Shown piece after piece: positions 1-7,050 of a stretch of DNA of 7,125 nucleotides; within the stretch, counting starts at the first letter, position 1; every line of letters begins with the position of its first letter. Both the position numbers and the translations under genes were made by a program. The DNA comes from a bacterium. GTDB taxonomy: Bacteria > Bacteroidota > Bacteroidia > B-17B0 > Aurantibacillaceae. The notes beneath the pieces are model-generated. The model made no database searches. It was not told the origin of the DNA and saw nothing but the letters and a program-made list of their open reading frames with translations. The DNA is taken from contig DAHXOV010000140.1 of assembly GCA_027364695.1 (NCBI GenBank), forward strand, positions 1-7,125. Direction: 5' to 3'.

Positions 1-248
1 GTATAAGGCAGCCCCGCAAGTAATAGCGCCATTCGTGCTATATTGCGATTGTCTTCGCCTGCTTGATTGGAGCAACCAATGAGTACATCTTCTATTTCTG
101 CCCAATTTATTTGTGAATGTCTGTTCACCATCGCTTTGATAGTGTCTGCAATAAGATCATCGGTTCTCACTTTAGCCAGTGTACCTCCCAATTTTCCAAT
201 AGCGGTTCTTACACCATCTATAATAAAAGCATTTTTTAGCATCATCAT
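1..248 (-). CDS. Thiolase (acetyl-CoA C-acyltransferase, 3-oxoadipyl-CoA thiolase-like), N-terminal part
   Basis: Reading leftward from 248, this frame stays open to the window edge and gives 82 residues of a thiolase N-terminus. Visible are the opening strand and loop with IIDGVRTAIGKLGG (near residues 9-22), then RTDDL, and the block GCSNQAGEDNRNIARMALLL near residue 59 onward. That last block closely resembles 3-oxoadipyl-CoA thiolases (PcaF/PaaJ) and differs from the FadA and PhaA versions. Members of this family cleave a 3-oxoacyl-CoA with CoA to release acetyl-CoA. The active-site cysteine, expected about ten residues further on, lies outside the window, as do the C-terminal His and Cys. 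Three in-frame ATG codons stand in a row (248, 245, 242), so the exact start is uncertain by one or two residues. The gene diverges from the helicase. A general beta-oxidation role rather than aromatic degradation is possible. Confidence 0.88.
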   Translation of the reverse strand, partial: MMMLKNAFIIDGVRTAIGKLGGTLAKVRTDDLIADTIKAMVNRHSQINWAEIEDVLIGCSNQAGEDNRNIARMALLLAGLPY

Positions 249-449
249 TTTTGGCTCAAAGATGAGAAAAATTTAGCACTCATGAATGTTAGTATCATTA
301 TTACAAAAAGTTCATTAAATATGTTTTTAACAGTTATTTTTATTGTTCTGTTCTATCATTTATCAGCTTAAATTTTAAAAAAACTAAAAAGTAATAAAAA
401 AATTTGTTAGTCCGAAAATTGTATGTATATTTGCGAAACTTTTTAAGAG
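249..449. other. Divergent intergenic spacer
   Basis: This 201-bp AT-rich stretch separates the leftward thiolase from the rightward helicase. It contains a good rightward promoter at its right end. I see no convincing leftward promoter: the best candidate, CATCTTTG read on the minus strand at 264-257, has one mismatch to TAnnTTTG and no upstream TTG at the expected distance. No strong hairpin, small gene or direct repeat was seen. Confidence 0.6.
403..433 (+). promoter_or_regulatory. Bacteroidota-type promoter for the helicase operon
   Basis: TTTG at 403-406 is followed by a 19-bp spacer and TATATTTG at 426-433. This fits the published Bacteroides consensus (-33 TTTG, -7 TAnnTTTG, about 19 bp apart) at every defined base. 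Transcription would start near 438-442, leaving a leader of roughly ten bases before the ATG at 450. The fit supports 450 as the real start of the helicase. The transcription start itself is inferred. Confidence 0.72.
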
Positions 450-2111
450 ATGACGAAAGTTTTAACAAAAAAAGTAAGTAAAAAAATTAAAGAGGGAAGA
501 GGTTCAAATTCAAAAAAAACAAAGCCATCTCGCCCAAATAATAATAAAAATACTGAAAGGGAGAAAAAAACCTTTCCTGATATTCCTAAAAAGAAAAACA
601 TGCTTGTAGTATTAAGGGACATAAGAGACATTAAAAAACTATACCCCTACCAAAAAGAAGCAGTAGAAAGGATATTCAATCAATTAGAAGAAATGCCTCC
701 TAACGCCAATCTCTTGTTTCAACTTCCCACGGGAGGAGGCAAAACAATTATTTTTTCAGAAATAGCTAAAAGATATATCCAAAAATACAAAAGAAAAGCG
801 CTCATTCTCACCCACAGAATAGAATTGAGTCAGCAAACATCAGAAGTATTAAGCAATATAGGTATATCTAATAAAGTCATTAACTCAGAAGTAAAGCATT
901 TGCCTAACCAGACTCATTATCAGTGTGTTACTGCTTTAGTAGAAACGCTCAATAATCGTTTGCAGGAAAATGAAGAGTTTTTGGAAGACATAGGGCTGGT
1001 TGTTGTAGATGAAGCGCATAATAATTCATTCAGAAAAATATTCCATTATTTCAAAGATATCAATATACTCGGAGTTACTGCGACGCCTTTGAGCAGCAAT
1101 AAAAAATTACCTTTGTATCAAATATACACCGACCTCATTGTAGGTGAAAGTATCAAATCTCTCATAGAAAAAGGATACTTATGCGATGCAGACACTTATA
1201 CTTATGAAGTCAATCTGAGTTCTTTAAGAGTAGGAACCAATGGTGAATTCACAGTGAGTTCGCACGAGCAGCTTTACACTCAATCTGTAATGCTCAATAA
1301 ACTTATTCAGGCATACGAAGAAAGAGCCATTGGTGTCAAGACCCTCATATTTAACGCGGGTATCCTTACCAGCAAGGCAGTGTACGAGTCTTTTAGCAAA
1401 AAAGGCTATCCCATCAAACACCTTGACAGTACTTTTAGTGATAGGGATCGTGCGGATGTTTTAGAGTGGTTCAGGGGTACTCCAGATGGCATTCTAACCT
1501 CTGTCAGCATTCTTACACAAGGGTTTGATGAACCAGCAGTAGAAAGTATTATTCTTAACAGAGCCACCCGATCGCTCACCTTATATCATCAAATGATTGG
1601 AAGAGGCAGCCGTGTGTGGAAAAACAAAAAGAAATTTCAGATTATTGATTTGGGGAACAATCTCAGAAGATTCGGATACTGGCAAACAGAAATAGATTGG
1701 AGGCATGTATTCAGAGAGCCACATTTATATTTGGAAAACAGGTATAAGGATAATTGGGATTATGAATTAGATTTTAATTATGAATTACCTCCCGAAGTGA
1801 GAGAAAGATTTGTCAATTCTTCTTATGAAGCATATTCTGTAAAAGATAAATATCAGGAATATGTAAAAAAGGGCATAAAACCATCGGTAGTAATGGAAGA
1901 ATCTTTGCACGATCATTATGAAAGAATTATTGGTAACGCCTCTGAAAAAGAAGAAGCTTTTGAATTGTTTGAGCTATTGAAAGACGAGATAAAACACCGT
2001 TTAAAGCAATATTGCAAGTGTATCAACGCTACTGATAATTATTATTTGTGGCAATATCAACAATATATCACCAAGCTGAAAAAGATTATTCACAATCATT
2101 ATGATGTTTAA
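450..2111 (+). CDS. DEAD/DEAH-box superfamily 2 helicase
   Basis: This 553-aa protein has a full set of SF2 ATPase motifs. A Q-motif-like YPYQKEAV lies near residue 65, motif I PTGGGKT at 93-99 (Lys98), Ia near LTHR at about 126, motif II DEAH at 187-190, motif III TAT at 210-212, motif V TQGFDEP at 356-362 and motif VI QMIGRGSR at 381-388. The arrangement resembles the RAD25/SSL2-like helicases (COG1061), which unwind or remodel nucleic acid with ATP. The first 50 residues are a Lys-rich, low-complexity tail. A second Met at residue 51 (600) could start the protein, but the promoter at 403-433 favours 450. Residues from about 425 to the end are rich in Glu, Lys and Tyr, look helical, and match no domain I recognise. 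The substrate and pathway are unknown. No methylase, nuclease or other defence gene sits next to it, so a housekeeping role is more likely than defence. Its end overlaps the next gene. Confidence 0.9.
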   Translation: MTKVLTKKVSKKIKEGRGSNSKKTKPSRPNNNKNTEREKKTFPDIPKKKNMLVVLRDIRDIKKLYPYQKEAVERIFNQLEEMPPNANLLFQLPTGGGKTIIFSEIAKRYIQKYKRKALILTHRIELSQQTSEVLSNIGISNKVINSEVKHLPNQTHYQCVTALVETLNNRLQENEEFLEDIGLVVVDEAHNNSFRKIFHYFKDINILGVTATPLSSNKKLPLYQIYTDLIVGESIKSLIEKGYLCDADTYTYEVNLSSLRVGTNGEFTVSSHEQLYTQSVMLNKLIQAYEERAIGVKTLIFNAGILTSKAVYESFSKKGYPIKHLDSTFSDRDRADVLEWFRGTPDGILTSVSILTQGFDEPAVESIILNRATRSLTLYHQMIGRGSRVWKNKKKFQIIDLGNNLRRFGYWQTEIDWRHVFREPHLYLENRYKDNWDYELDFNYELPPEVRERFVNSSYEAYSVKDKYQEYVKKGIKPSVVMEESLHDHYERIIGNASEKEEAFELFELLKDEIKHRLKQYCKCINATDNYYLWQYQQYITKLKKIIHNHYDV

Positions 2112-2358
2112 TGCTTCAAAAGTATTCCGCTTAATAGAACTATCTTCTATCACATTATCTTTTATTTCTGTTATTTTTCTATTTCTAAATACTTTTATTA
2201 GTTTATTCCTCGCTGCGATCTCTGCTATTGTAGCATCTTTTGGAATGCTCATCTATCTATTTAAACCTCATCAAGTACAATTTTCAAAAACACTTCTGTA
2301 TGCTTTATTTTGTTCTTCTTTTTCTGTTCTTATTATATTTTTCAAAATGATGAAATAA
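2101..2358 (+). CDS. Small hydrophobic membrane protein, function unknown
   Basis: This 85-aa protein is almost wholly hydrophobic, with three likely membrane helices near residues 14-31, 33-54 and 64-81. The short loop between helices two and three holds KPHQVQFSK. There is no lipobox and no enzyme motif, and I do not recognise the family. It starts inside the helicase gene (ATG at 2101 or 2104) and overlaps it by 8 to 11 bp, a layout that suggests translational coupling. The prenyltransferase begins within a few bases of its stop. Position and composition support a real gene: the frame is open from the helicase stop to the next start, and the protein looks like a membrane protein. Chance hydrophobicity from AT-rich DNA is the main alternative. 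It may be a partner of the prenyltransferase, but nothing in the sequence shows this. Confidence 0.68.
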   Translation: MMFNASKVFRLIELSSITLSFISVIFLFLNTFISLFLAAISAIVASFGMLIYLFKPHQVQFSKTLLYALFCSSFSVLIIFFKMMK

Positions 2359-2364
2359 GTGATA

Positions 2365-3252
2365 ATGATTACTTACCAAAAAATAGCTCTTTATTTTAAT
2401 TTAATCCGTTTTAGTCATACCATTTTTGCTATGCCTTTTGCTATATTAGGCACTGCTATAGCATATTTGCATTATCCTCATCTATTTACATGGGATAAAT
2501 TTTTATACATTATTTTGTGTATGTTCTTTGCAAGAAGTTCAGCAATGGCATTCAACAGATATTTAGACAAAGACATAGATAAACTAAACCCCAGAACAAA
2601 AAACAGAGAAATTCCATCTGATAAAATCAAAGCTGCGGGCGCTTTATGGTTAAGCATCATTAACGCTGCATTATTTTCATATTTTGCTTATTTACTGAAC
2701 CCACTGTGTTTTTATTTATCTCCGGTTGTCTTGTTGGTAATTTTAGGATATAGTTATACCAAAAGATTCACATGGCTGTGTCACCTTGTATTAGGCATTG
2801 GGCTTGCTCTTGCGCCTATAGGTGCCTACATCGCCATTACAGGAGAAATACATCAAAGTATTTTACTAATAAGTAGCGCTGTCTTGCTTTGGGTAAGTGG
2901 CTTTGATATTATTTACGCATTGCAGGACGAGGCGTTTGATAAGGCACATCAATTGTACTCTATTCCCTCTTTCTTTGGCAGAAAAAATTCCATTTATCTA
3001 TCTCGTTTGCTTCATTTTTTAAGTGCTGGCCTATTTCTTTTCAATCTTTATGTTCACCATTTTGGTTACTTGTATTTTATAGGGTGGCTGGTCTTTTCTC
3101 TCTTACTTATCTACGAACATCATCTTGTTCATCCCAAAGATATCAGCAAAATACCCTTTGCATTTGGAATACTCAATGGATGGGCGGGCTTGATATTCGG
3201 TCTTTTGAGCACTATTGATATTTTATTAAAACAATCATTTATACAACAATAA
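2365..3252 (+). CDS. mqnP: UbiA-superfamily polyprenyltransferase (MqnP / 4-hydroxybenzoate polyprenyltransferase-like)
   Basis: This is a 295-aa integral membrane enzyme with about eight or nine hydrophobic segments. UbiA enzymes transfer a polyprenyl chain from its diphosphate to an aromatic ring, using Mg2+ held by two Asp-rich motifs. Both are present: NRYLDKDID (Asn64, Asp68, Asp72), followed by NPRTKNRE, and a second one in YALQDEAFD (Asp188, Asp192). The wording around both motifs, including SAMAFNR and GFDIIYALQD, matches the MqnP-like subfamily often labelled 4-hydroxybenzoate polyprenyltransferase. Bacteroidota generally make menaquinone and not ubiquinone, so prenylation in the futalosine menaquinone pathway is the likely role, but no other mqn gene is visible to confirm it. 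I chose the ATG at 2365. A GTG at 2359, directly after the upstream stop, would add two residues. It is probably transcribed with the two genes before it. Confidence 0.9.
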   Translation: MITYQKIALYFNLIRFSHTIFAMPFAILGTAIAYLHYPHLFTWDKFLYIILCMFFARSSAMAFNRYLDKDIDKLNPRTKNREIPSDKIKAAGALWLSIINAALFSYFAYLLNPLCFYLSPVVLLVILGYSYTKRFTWLCHLVLGIGLALAPIGAYIAITGEIHQSILLISSAVLLWVSGFDIIYALQDEAFDKAHQLYSIPSFFGRKNSIYLSRLLHFLSAGLFLFNLYVHHFGYLYFIGWLVFSLLLIYEHHLVHPKDISKIPFAFGILNGWAGLIFGLLSTIDILLKQSFIQQ

Positions 3253-3264
3253 AAATTTATTCTG

Positions 3265-3272
3265 TACATTTG
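3265..3272 (+). promoter_or_regulatory. Possible -7 element before the polysaccharide cluster
   Basis: TACATTTG fits the Bacteroidota -7 consensus TAnnTTTG and ends 16 bp before the ATG at 3289, so the leader would be short, as for the helicase promoter. No TTG lies at the expected 19-21 bp upstream, so the -33 side is poor. If active, it would let the polysaccharide genes be transcribed independently of the prenyltransferase, whose stop is only 36 bp from this ATG. Confidence 0.45.
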
Positions 3273-3288
3273 TTTGCAAGAAATTCTT

Positions 3289-4047
3289 ATGAAACCATCA
3301 GCTATTTTCATTTTTGCCTTTATACTTGTTTTAATTTTAAGCGCCTGTAAAGTTTTAAGACCTAATTTAATGCTTACCACTCCCAATAACTATAAATTTG
3401 CCGACCTCAATGATAGTTTATCTCGCATATCTTATATTTTATCTCCCAATGATATTATCAATTTTCAAATATACACCAACGATGGATTTAAAATGGTAGA
3501 TGCTATTAACAATGCAGGAACACAATTTTTTGTCAAAGCGGAGGTTACAGTTGAACAAGACGGCACAATAAAAATGCCCATGATAGGAAAAGTAAAAATT
3601 ATAGGTCTTTCTGTGGCTCAAGCAGAAAAAAAGTTAGAAGAATTATATGCTGAATACTATATTAAACCTTTTGTACGATTATTTGTAAATAATAAAAGAG
3701 TGATTGTATTTCCAGGAAACAGCGCCCAGGCAAAAGCAATTCCCTTACAAAACAACAACACGACTATCTTGGAAGCTATTGCCTTGGCAGGTGGTATTCC
3801 CGAAGATGGTAAAGCATATAAAATTAAACTTATTCGTACACTGCCCGATGGTAAATTTATGGTTTACCTTCTCGACTTATCTACTATAGATGGTCTTGCA
3901 AAAGGACAAACCACCGTGCTTGCTAACGACATTATTTATGTAGAACCCAGATACAGGCCTATGCAGGCATTTGTCAGAGACATTGGTCCTTTCGTTTCTT
4001 TGCTGCTTAGCGCCCTGGTATTCATTCGTGTTTACAGAACAATTTAA
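3289..4047 (+). CDS. Polysaccharide export outer-membrane lipoprotein (Wza/OPX family)
   Basis: This 252-aa OPX protein would form the outer-membrane and periplasmic channel through which exopolysaccharide or capsule leaves the cell. Residues 1-20 are a lipoprotein signal peptide: Lys2, a hydrophobic core, and lipobox LSAC with Cys20 as the lipidated residue. The poly-export domain starts near residue 49 (YILSPNDII) and includes VEQDGTIKMPMIGKV. One SLBB-like domain follows from about residue 140, with ILEAIALAGGI as its clearest part. A hydrophobic helix near residues 231-248 lies almost at the C-terminus and could be the membrane-spanning part. It is shorter than E. coli Wza (about 380 aa) and has one SLBB-like domain only. 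I chose ATG 3289 because it begins directly at the signal peptide; a TTG at 3274 is in frame but would add residues that spoil it. The kinase gene begins 7 bp after the stop. Confidence 0.93.
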   Translation: MKPSAIFIFAFILVLILSACKVLRPNLMLTTPNNYKFADLNDSLSRISYILSPNDIINFQIYTNDGFKMVDAINNAGTQFFVKAEVTVEQDGTIKMPMIGKVKIIGLSVAQAEKKLEELYAEYYIKPFVRLFVNNKRVIVFPGNSAQAKAIPLQNNNTTILEAIALAGGIPEDGKAYKIKLIRTLPDGKFMVYLLDLSTIDGLAKGQTTVLANDIIYVEPRYRPMQAFVRDIGPFVSLLLSALVFIRVYRTI

Positions 4048-4054
4048 AAATTGT

Positions 4055-6466
4055 ATGATTATTACAAATTCTAATAATGAATATCAATCTTATAAACAAA
4101 GATTAGAAAATTTCAGTAATAATCTGGATGTTGGCTTACTCATAGATATTATATTGAAATCAAAATGGTGGTATCTTTTGTTTTTCAGTACAACCACCAT
4201 CGTAGTATTTCTATATCTAAGATACAGCGAAAGAGTATATCAATCTCAAAGTGTTATTCAGATTGTAAGTTCTGATGCTCATCAAATACTACAACTGACC
4301 AACACCAATACAGAAAATAACAATAAAGTTGCAGAAGCTATAGAGCAAATCCGTTCCAAAACATTTTTAGAACGGATAATCAATCTTCTGAATCTACAAA
4401 TATCTTATTACAACGAAGGAACCTTTAAAAATCATGAACTATACAAAAATTCCCCTTATCTTGTAGATGTTAGTATAAAAAAAGATGTCATCTATGGTAA
4501 AAATATTTATGTGAACTTTGATGAAAATATGAAATCAGGTAAAATTATTATTCAAATATCTGAAAATAATTTCATAACCATTCCATTTACAATTAATACA
4601 TGGATAAAACACGACTTACTGGATTTTTACATACATCTGAATGAAAAAAGAGAGCTTAGATCTATTCAACAAGATTTGCAACATAACCAAAAAACATTTT
4701 TCATTATTCAGTCTAAAGACGCAGTAGCATCCAATCTCCAGAAAAAATTAGAAATTAAGCCCCTCAATGACCTTGCACAAACCATATCCATTTCTATTAA
4801 AGATGTGAATCCCCAAAAAACATCTGATATTGTCAATGCTATTGCAGAAGAGTATCTGAACTATGATGTAGAAAGGAAAAGCGAAAGTTCAAAAAGCATT
4901 TTAAACTTTATCAACATGCAACTCAGTATGGTATATGAAGAACTGAGAAACTCCGAAACCAAATTAAACGAATTTAAAAAGTCAAAAAATATTCTCACCA
5001 CCAACGAACATTCTGCGCTCAACGCTTCCCAATCACAGCTATATTCATCTGTACAAGAACAATTACTGCAAATAGAACTCAATGAAAAAATTCTAGATGA
5101 AATATTAAACAACATACAAAGTCAAAAAAATATTAACTTGTATCAACTTATATCATTAGCAAGCGGTACCTCTTACGAAGAGAGCATTAAGAATATCACA
5201 AACAACTTCCAGAAATTATTATTAGAAAAAGAAAATCTCTTATATCAAGTAACCCCTAACTCTGAACAAATAAAAATCATTAACTATCAAATAGAAAATC
5301 AAGAAAAAATACTCATAGAAACCATTTATGACTTAAAACAAAAATACAGAACACAATACAAAAATTTATTAGAAAGAAAAAATAAAGTGAAATCGGAAGT
5401 ATATCCAGATAATGAAGATGAAATAGAGCTTACCCGTCTTTCCAGAATCTATTCTATCAATGAAAAGTATTATACTCTTTTGCTTGAAAAGAAAACTGAA
5501 TATTCTATCTCAAAAGCAGGGTTTGTTTCTCAAAATATCATTTTAGAAAAAACTTTTTCTGCCCAATTTGTCTCTCCCAGCAAAAAATCCTCCATCACAT
5601 TAGGACTGCTCTCCACCTTTTTACTCTCCTTTCTCCTTGTATTTTATAAATACATCAGCAATGATACCATTTACTCTTTGTCAAACATTACCAAAGCCAC
5701 CAATGCCAATGTAAACATCTTGGGTCTCGTTCCAAAATATGAAAAATCACTGGAAGTCTCTCAGCTGGTCGTTGATAAAAATTCCCAATCAATCATCGCA
5801 GAAGCATTCAGAAGCTTACGTTCTAATATGCAATTTATAGACCATTCTAACCATCCTAAAATCATAGCCCTTACTTCTACTATCTCAGGCGAAGGTAAAA
5901 CTTTTATTGCCGTAAATTTAGCAGGCATCCTCGAATTTATGGGCAAAAAAGCGATTATCCTTGATTTAGACATGAGAAAACCAAAAATTGACAAAGGCTT
6001 TCAATTGCCTAATAAAAAAGGTATGAGTACAGTATTATCCGGTATCCACTCTACAGAAGAAACTATTCAGCAAGGACCCCTGCCTCAACTCAAAATAATC
6101 ACTGCTGGACCTACCCCCCCCAATCCATCCGAATTGATTCTCTCACCTGCATTAGACCAAACACTATCCTACCTAAAAAAAGAGTATGACTTCATCATCA
6201 TTGACAATCCCCCCATCGGATTGGTATCAGATGCTACTCCCATTCTACAAAAAGCAGATATACCCATTTACGTATTCCGTGCCAACTATTCAAAAACAAA
6301 CTTCGTACAAATATACGATCGTCTGAAAAATGAACATAAAATTTCCAAACTGTCCGTAGTACTTAACGGACTAGAAATTAATAAAAAAACTTATAGTTAT
6401 AATTATGGTTACGGTTATGGCTATGGGTATGTTTATGGAAAACAAAGTAACTATTACGTGGACTAA
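4055..6466 (+). CDS. Polysaccharide co-polymerase fused to BY-type tyrosine autokinase (Wzc-like)
   Basis: This 803-aa inner-membrane protein would control export and chain length of the polysaccharide and pair with the OPX lipoprotein upstream. A Wzz-type N-terminal region contains membrane helix 1 (about 38-55). A long periplasmic part follows (about 56-512), with predicted coiled coil roughly between 290 and 490, then membrane helix 2 (about 513-534). The cytoplasmic kinase has an oligomerisation motif ExxRxxR (Glu583, Arg586, Arg589), Walker A SGEGKT (611-616, Lys615), Walker A' ILDLDMRKP (Asp637, Asp639) and Walker B IIIDNPP (Asp717). The C-terminus ends in a tyrosine cluster with ten Tyr among residues 780-801, the expected autophosphorylation sites. 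I chose the ATG at 4055, just after the upstream stop. A longer in-frame reading from 3971 lies inside the OPX gene and adds no Wzz-like sequence. A run of eight C bases at 6114-6121 encodes the conserved Pro pair at 688-689. Confidence 0.94.
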   Translation: MIITNSNNEYQSYKQRLENFSNNLDVGLLIDIILKSKWWYLLFFSTTTIVVFLYLRYSERVYQSQSVIQIVSSDAHQILQLTNTNTENNNKVAEAIEQIRSKTFLERIINLLNLQISYYNEGTFKNHELYKNSPYLVDVSIKKDVIYGKNIYVNFDENMKSGKIIIQISENNFITIPFTINTWIKHDLLDFYIHLNEKRELRSIQQDLQHNQKTFFIIQSKDAVASNLQKKLEIKPLNDLAQTISISIKDVNPQKTSDIVNAIAEEYLNYDVERKSESSKSILNFINMQLSMVYEELRNSETKLNEFKKSKNILTTNEHSALNASQSQLYSSVQEQLLQIELNEKILDEILNNIQSQKNINLYQLISLASGTSYEESIKNITNNFQKLLLEKENLLYQVTPNSEQIKIINYQIENQEKILIETIYDLKQKYRTQYKNLLERKNKVKSEVYPDNEDEIELTRLSRIYSINEKYYTLLLEKKTEYSISKAGFVSQNIILEKTFSAQFVSPSKKSSITLGLLSTFLLSFLLVFYKYISNDTIYSLSNITKATNANVNILGLVPKYEKSLEVSQLVVDKNSQSIIAEAFRSLRSNMQFIDHSNHPKIIALTSTISGEGKTFIAVNLAGILEFMGKKAIILDLDMRKPKIDKGFQLPNKKGMSTVLSGIHSTEETIQQGPLPQLKIITAGPTPPNPSELILSPALDQTLSYLKKEYDFIIIDNPPIGLVSDATPILQKADIPIYVFRANYSKTNFVQIYDRLKNEHKISKLSVVLNGLEINKKTYSYNYGYGYGYGYVYGKQSNYYVD
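6114..6121 (+). repeat. C8 homopolymer tract in the kinase gene
   Basis: Eight consecutive C bases encode the end of Thr687 and Pro688-Pro689 in the conserved GPTPPNP stretch. Such a run is unusual in AT-rich DNA. A one-base slip here would remove Walker B and the tyrosine tail. Confidence 0.9.
6404..6439 (+). repeat. Hexanucleotide repeat coding for the Tyr-Gly tail
   Basis: Six imperfect 6-bp units (TATGGT, TACGGT, TATGGC, TATGGG, TATGTT, TATGGA) encode residues 784-795 of the kinase, which read Tyr-Gly four times, then Tyr-Val and Tyr-Gly. Units differ mainly at third codon positions, so the array is probably old and kept by selection on the protein. Confidence 0.85.
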
Positions 6467-6475
6467 AAAAATAGT

Positions 6476-7021
6476 ATGAAAATTACTAATACCAATTTAC
6501 CGGGACTTTTAATAATTGAGCCAAAAGTATTCAAAGACGAAAGAGGGTATTTCTTTGAATCATATAATCAAAAACTATTTCATCAAAATAATATGACCGA
6601 TGAGTTTGTACAAGACAATCAATCATTATCTCAAAAAAATGTAGTCAGAGGGCTTCATTTTCAGCACCCCCCCCTTGCACAAGCCAAACTAGTGCGTGTC
6701 ATTAAAGGAGCAGTACTAGATGTCGTAGTTGATATTAGAAAAAATTCACCTGCCTACGGCAAAACATTTAGCATTGAACTAACAGAAGATAATTTTCTAA
6801 TGCTCTACATACCCATCGGATTTGCCCACGGATTTGCCACCCTACAAAATAATACTATCTTTTCATACAAATGCTCTCATTTATACAATAAAGCATCCGA
6901 AGATACCTTACTTTGGAATGATAAAGATCTCAATATTGACTGGAAAGTAAAAAGCCCTGTTTTATCAGAAAAAGATAAAATCGGAAAAACATTCAAAACT
7001 TTTGTTTCTCCATTTAACTGA
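6476..7021 (+). CDS. rfbC: dTDP-4-dehydrorhamnose 3,5-epimerase
   Basis: This 181-aa cytoplasmic cupin enzyme (also called RmlC) epimerises dTDP-4-keto-6-deoxyglucose at C3 and C5 to dTDP-4-keto-L-rhamnose, the third step of dTDP-L-rhamnose synthesis. Length and motifs are normal for the family. RGLHFQ at 58-63 carries the catalytic His61, QAKLVR begins at 69, DVVVDIR is at 82-88, PIGFAHGF lies at 113-120, YKCS places the catalytic acid Tyr131, and LSEKD ends in Asp167, the likely partner of His61. The His-to-Tyr spacing of 70 residues equals that in the Salmonella enzyme (His63, Tyr133). The ATG at 6476 is 9 bp after the kinase stop, so the two are probably co-transcribed. The genes for the other three steps are not in the window. 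The product could also feed another dTDP-sugar, as some epimerases of this fold do. Confidence 0.95.
   Translation: MKITNTNLPGLLIIEPKVFKDERGYFFESYNQKLFHQNNMTDEFVQDNQSLSQKNVVRGLHFQHPPLAQAKLVRVIKGAVLDVVVDIRKNSPAYGKTFSIELTEDNFLMLYIPIGFAHGFATLQNNTIFSYKCSHLYNKASEDTLLWNDKDLNIDWKVKSPVLSEKDKIGKTFKTFVSPFN
6667..6674 (+). repeat. C8 homopolymer tract in rfbC
   Basis: Eight consecutive C bases span the last base of His64, Pro65, Pro66 and the first base of Leu67, just after the catalytic His61. It is the second C8 run within 560 bp. A single-base slip would abolish the epimerase. Confidence 0.9.
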
Positions 7022-7050
7022 CAAAGCCACTTCTTCTTAAAGCCATTAAG

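Noticed and set aside
67..276. Rightward 69-aa open frame at the left edge
   Set aside because: It lies antisense to the thiolase, whose conserved motifs show that the minus strand is coding.
1726..1733. TATATTTG inside the helicase gene as an internal promoter
   Set aside because: The nearest TTG is 26 bp upstream, too far, and no gene starts close after it. The motif is expected by chance in AT-rich DNA.
2001..2252. Leftward 83-aa open frame across the helicase end
   Set aside because: It overlaps the helicase and the small membrane protein on the other strand and has no recognisable motif or promoter.
450..2358. Helicase plus small membrane protein as a defence system
   Set aside because: No nuclease, methylase, sensor or phage-related gene is adjacent, and the next gene is a cofactor-type prenyltransferase. 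Nothing positive supports defence.
3274..3288. TTG start for the OPX gene
   Set aside because: It would place five residues before the signal peptide and sits on the promoter-like element; ATG 3289 gives a clean lipoprotein signal.
3971..4054. Longer N-terminus for the tyrosine kinase starting inside the OPX gene
   Set aside because: The extra 28 residues are an out-of-frame reading of the OPX C-terminus. The ATG at 4055, 7 bp after the stop, gives a normal Wzz-type start.
7022..7050. Terminator after rfbC
   Set aside because: No clear hairpin followed by a T run is seen in the 29 bp, and the T8 run at 7073-7080 lies inside the next reading frame.
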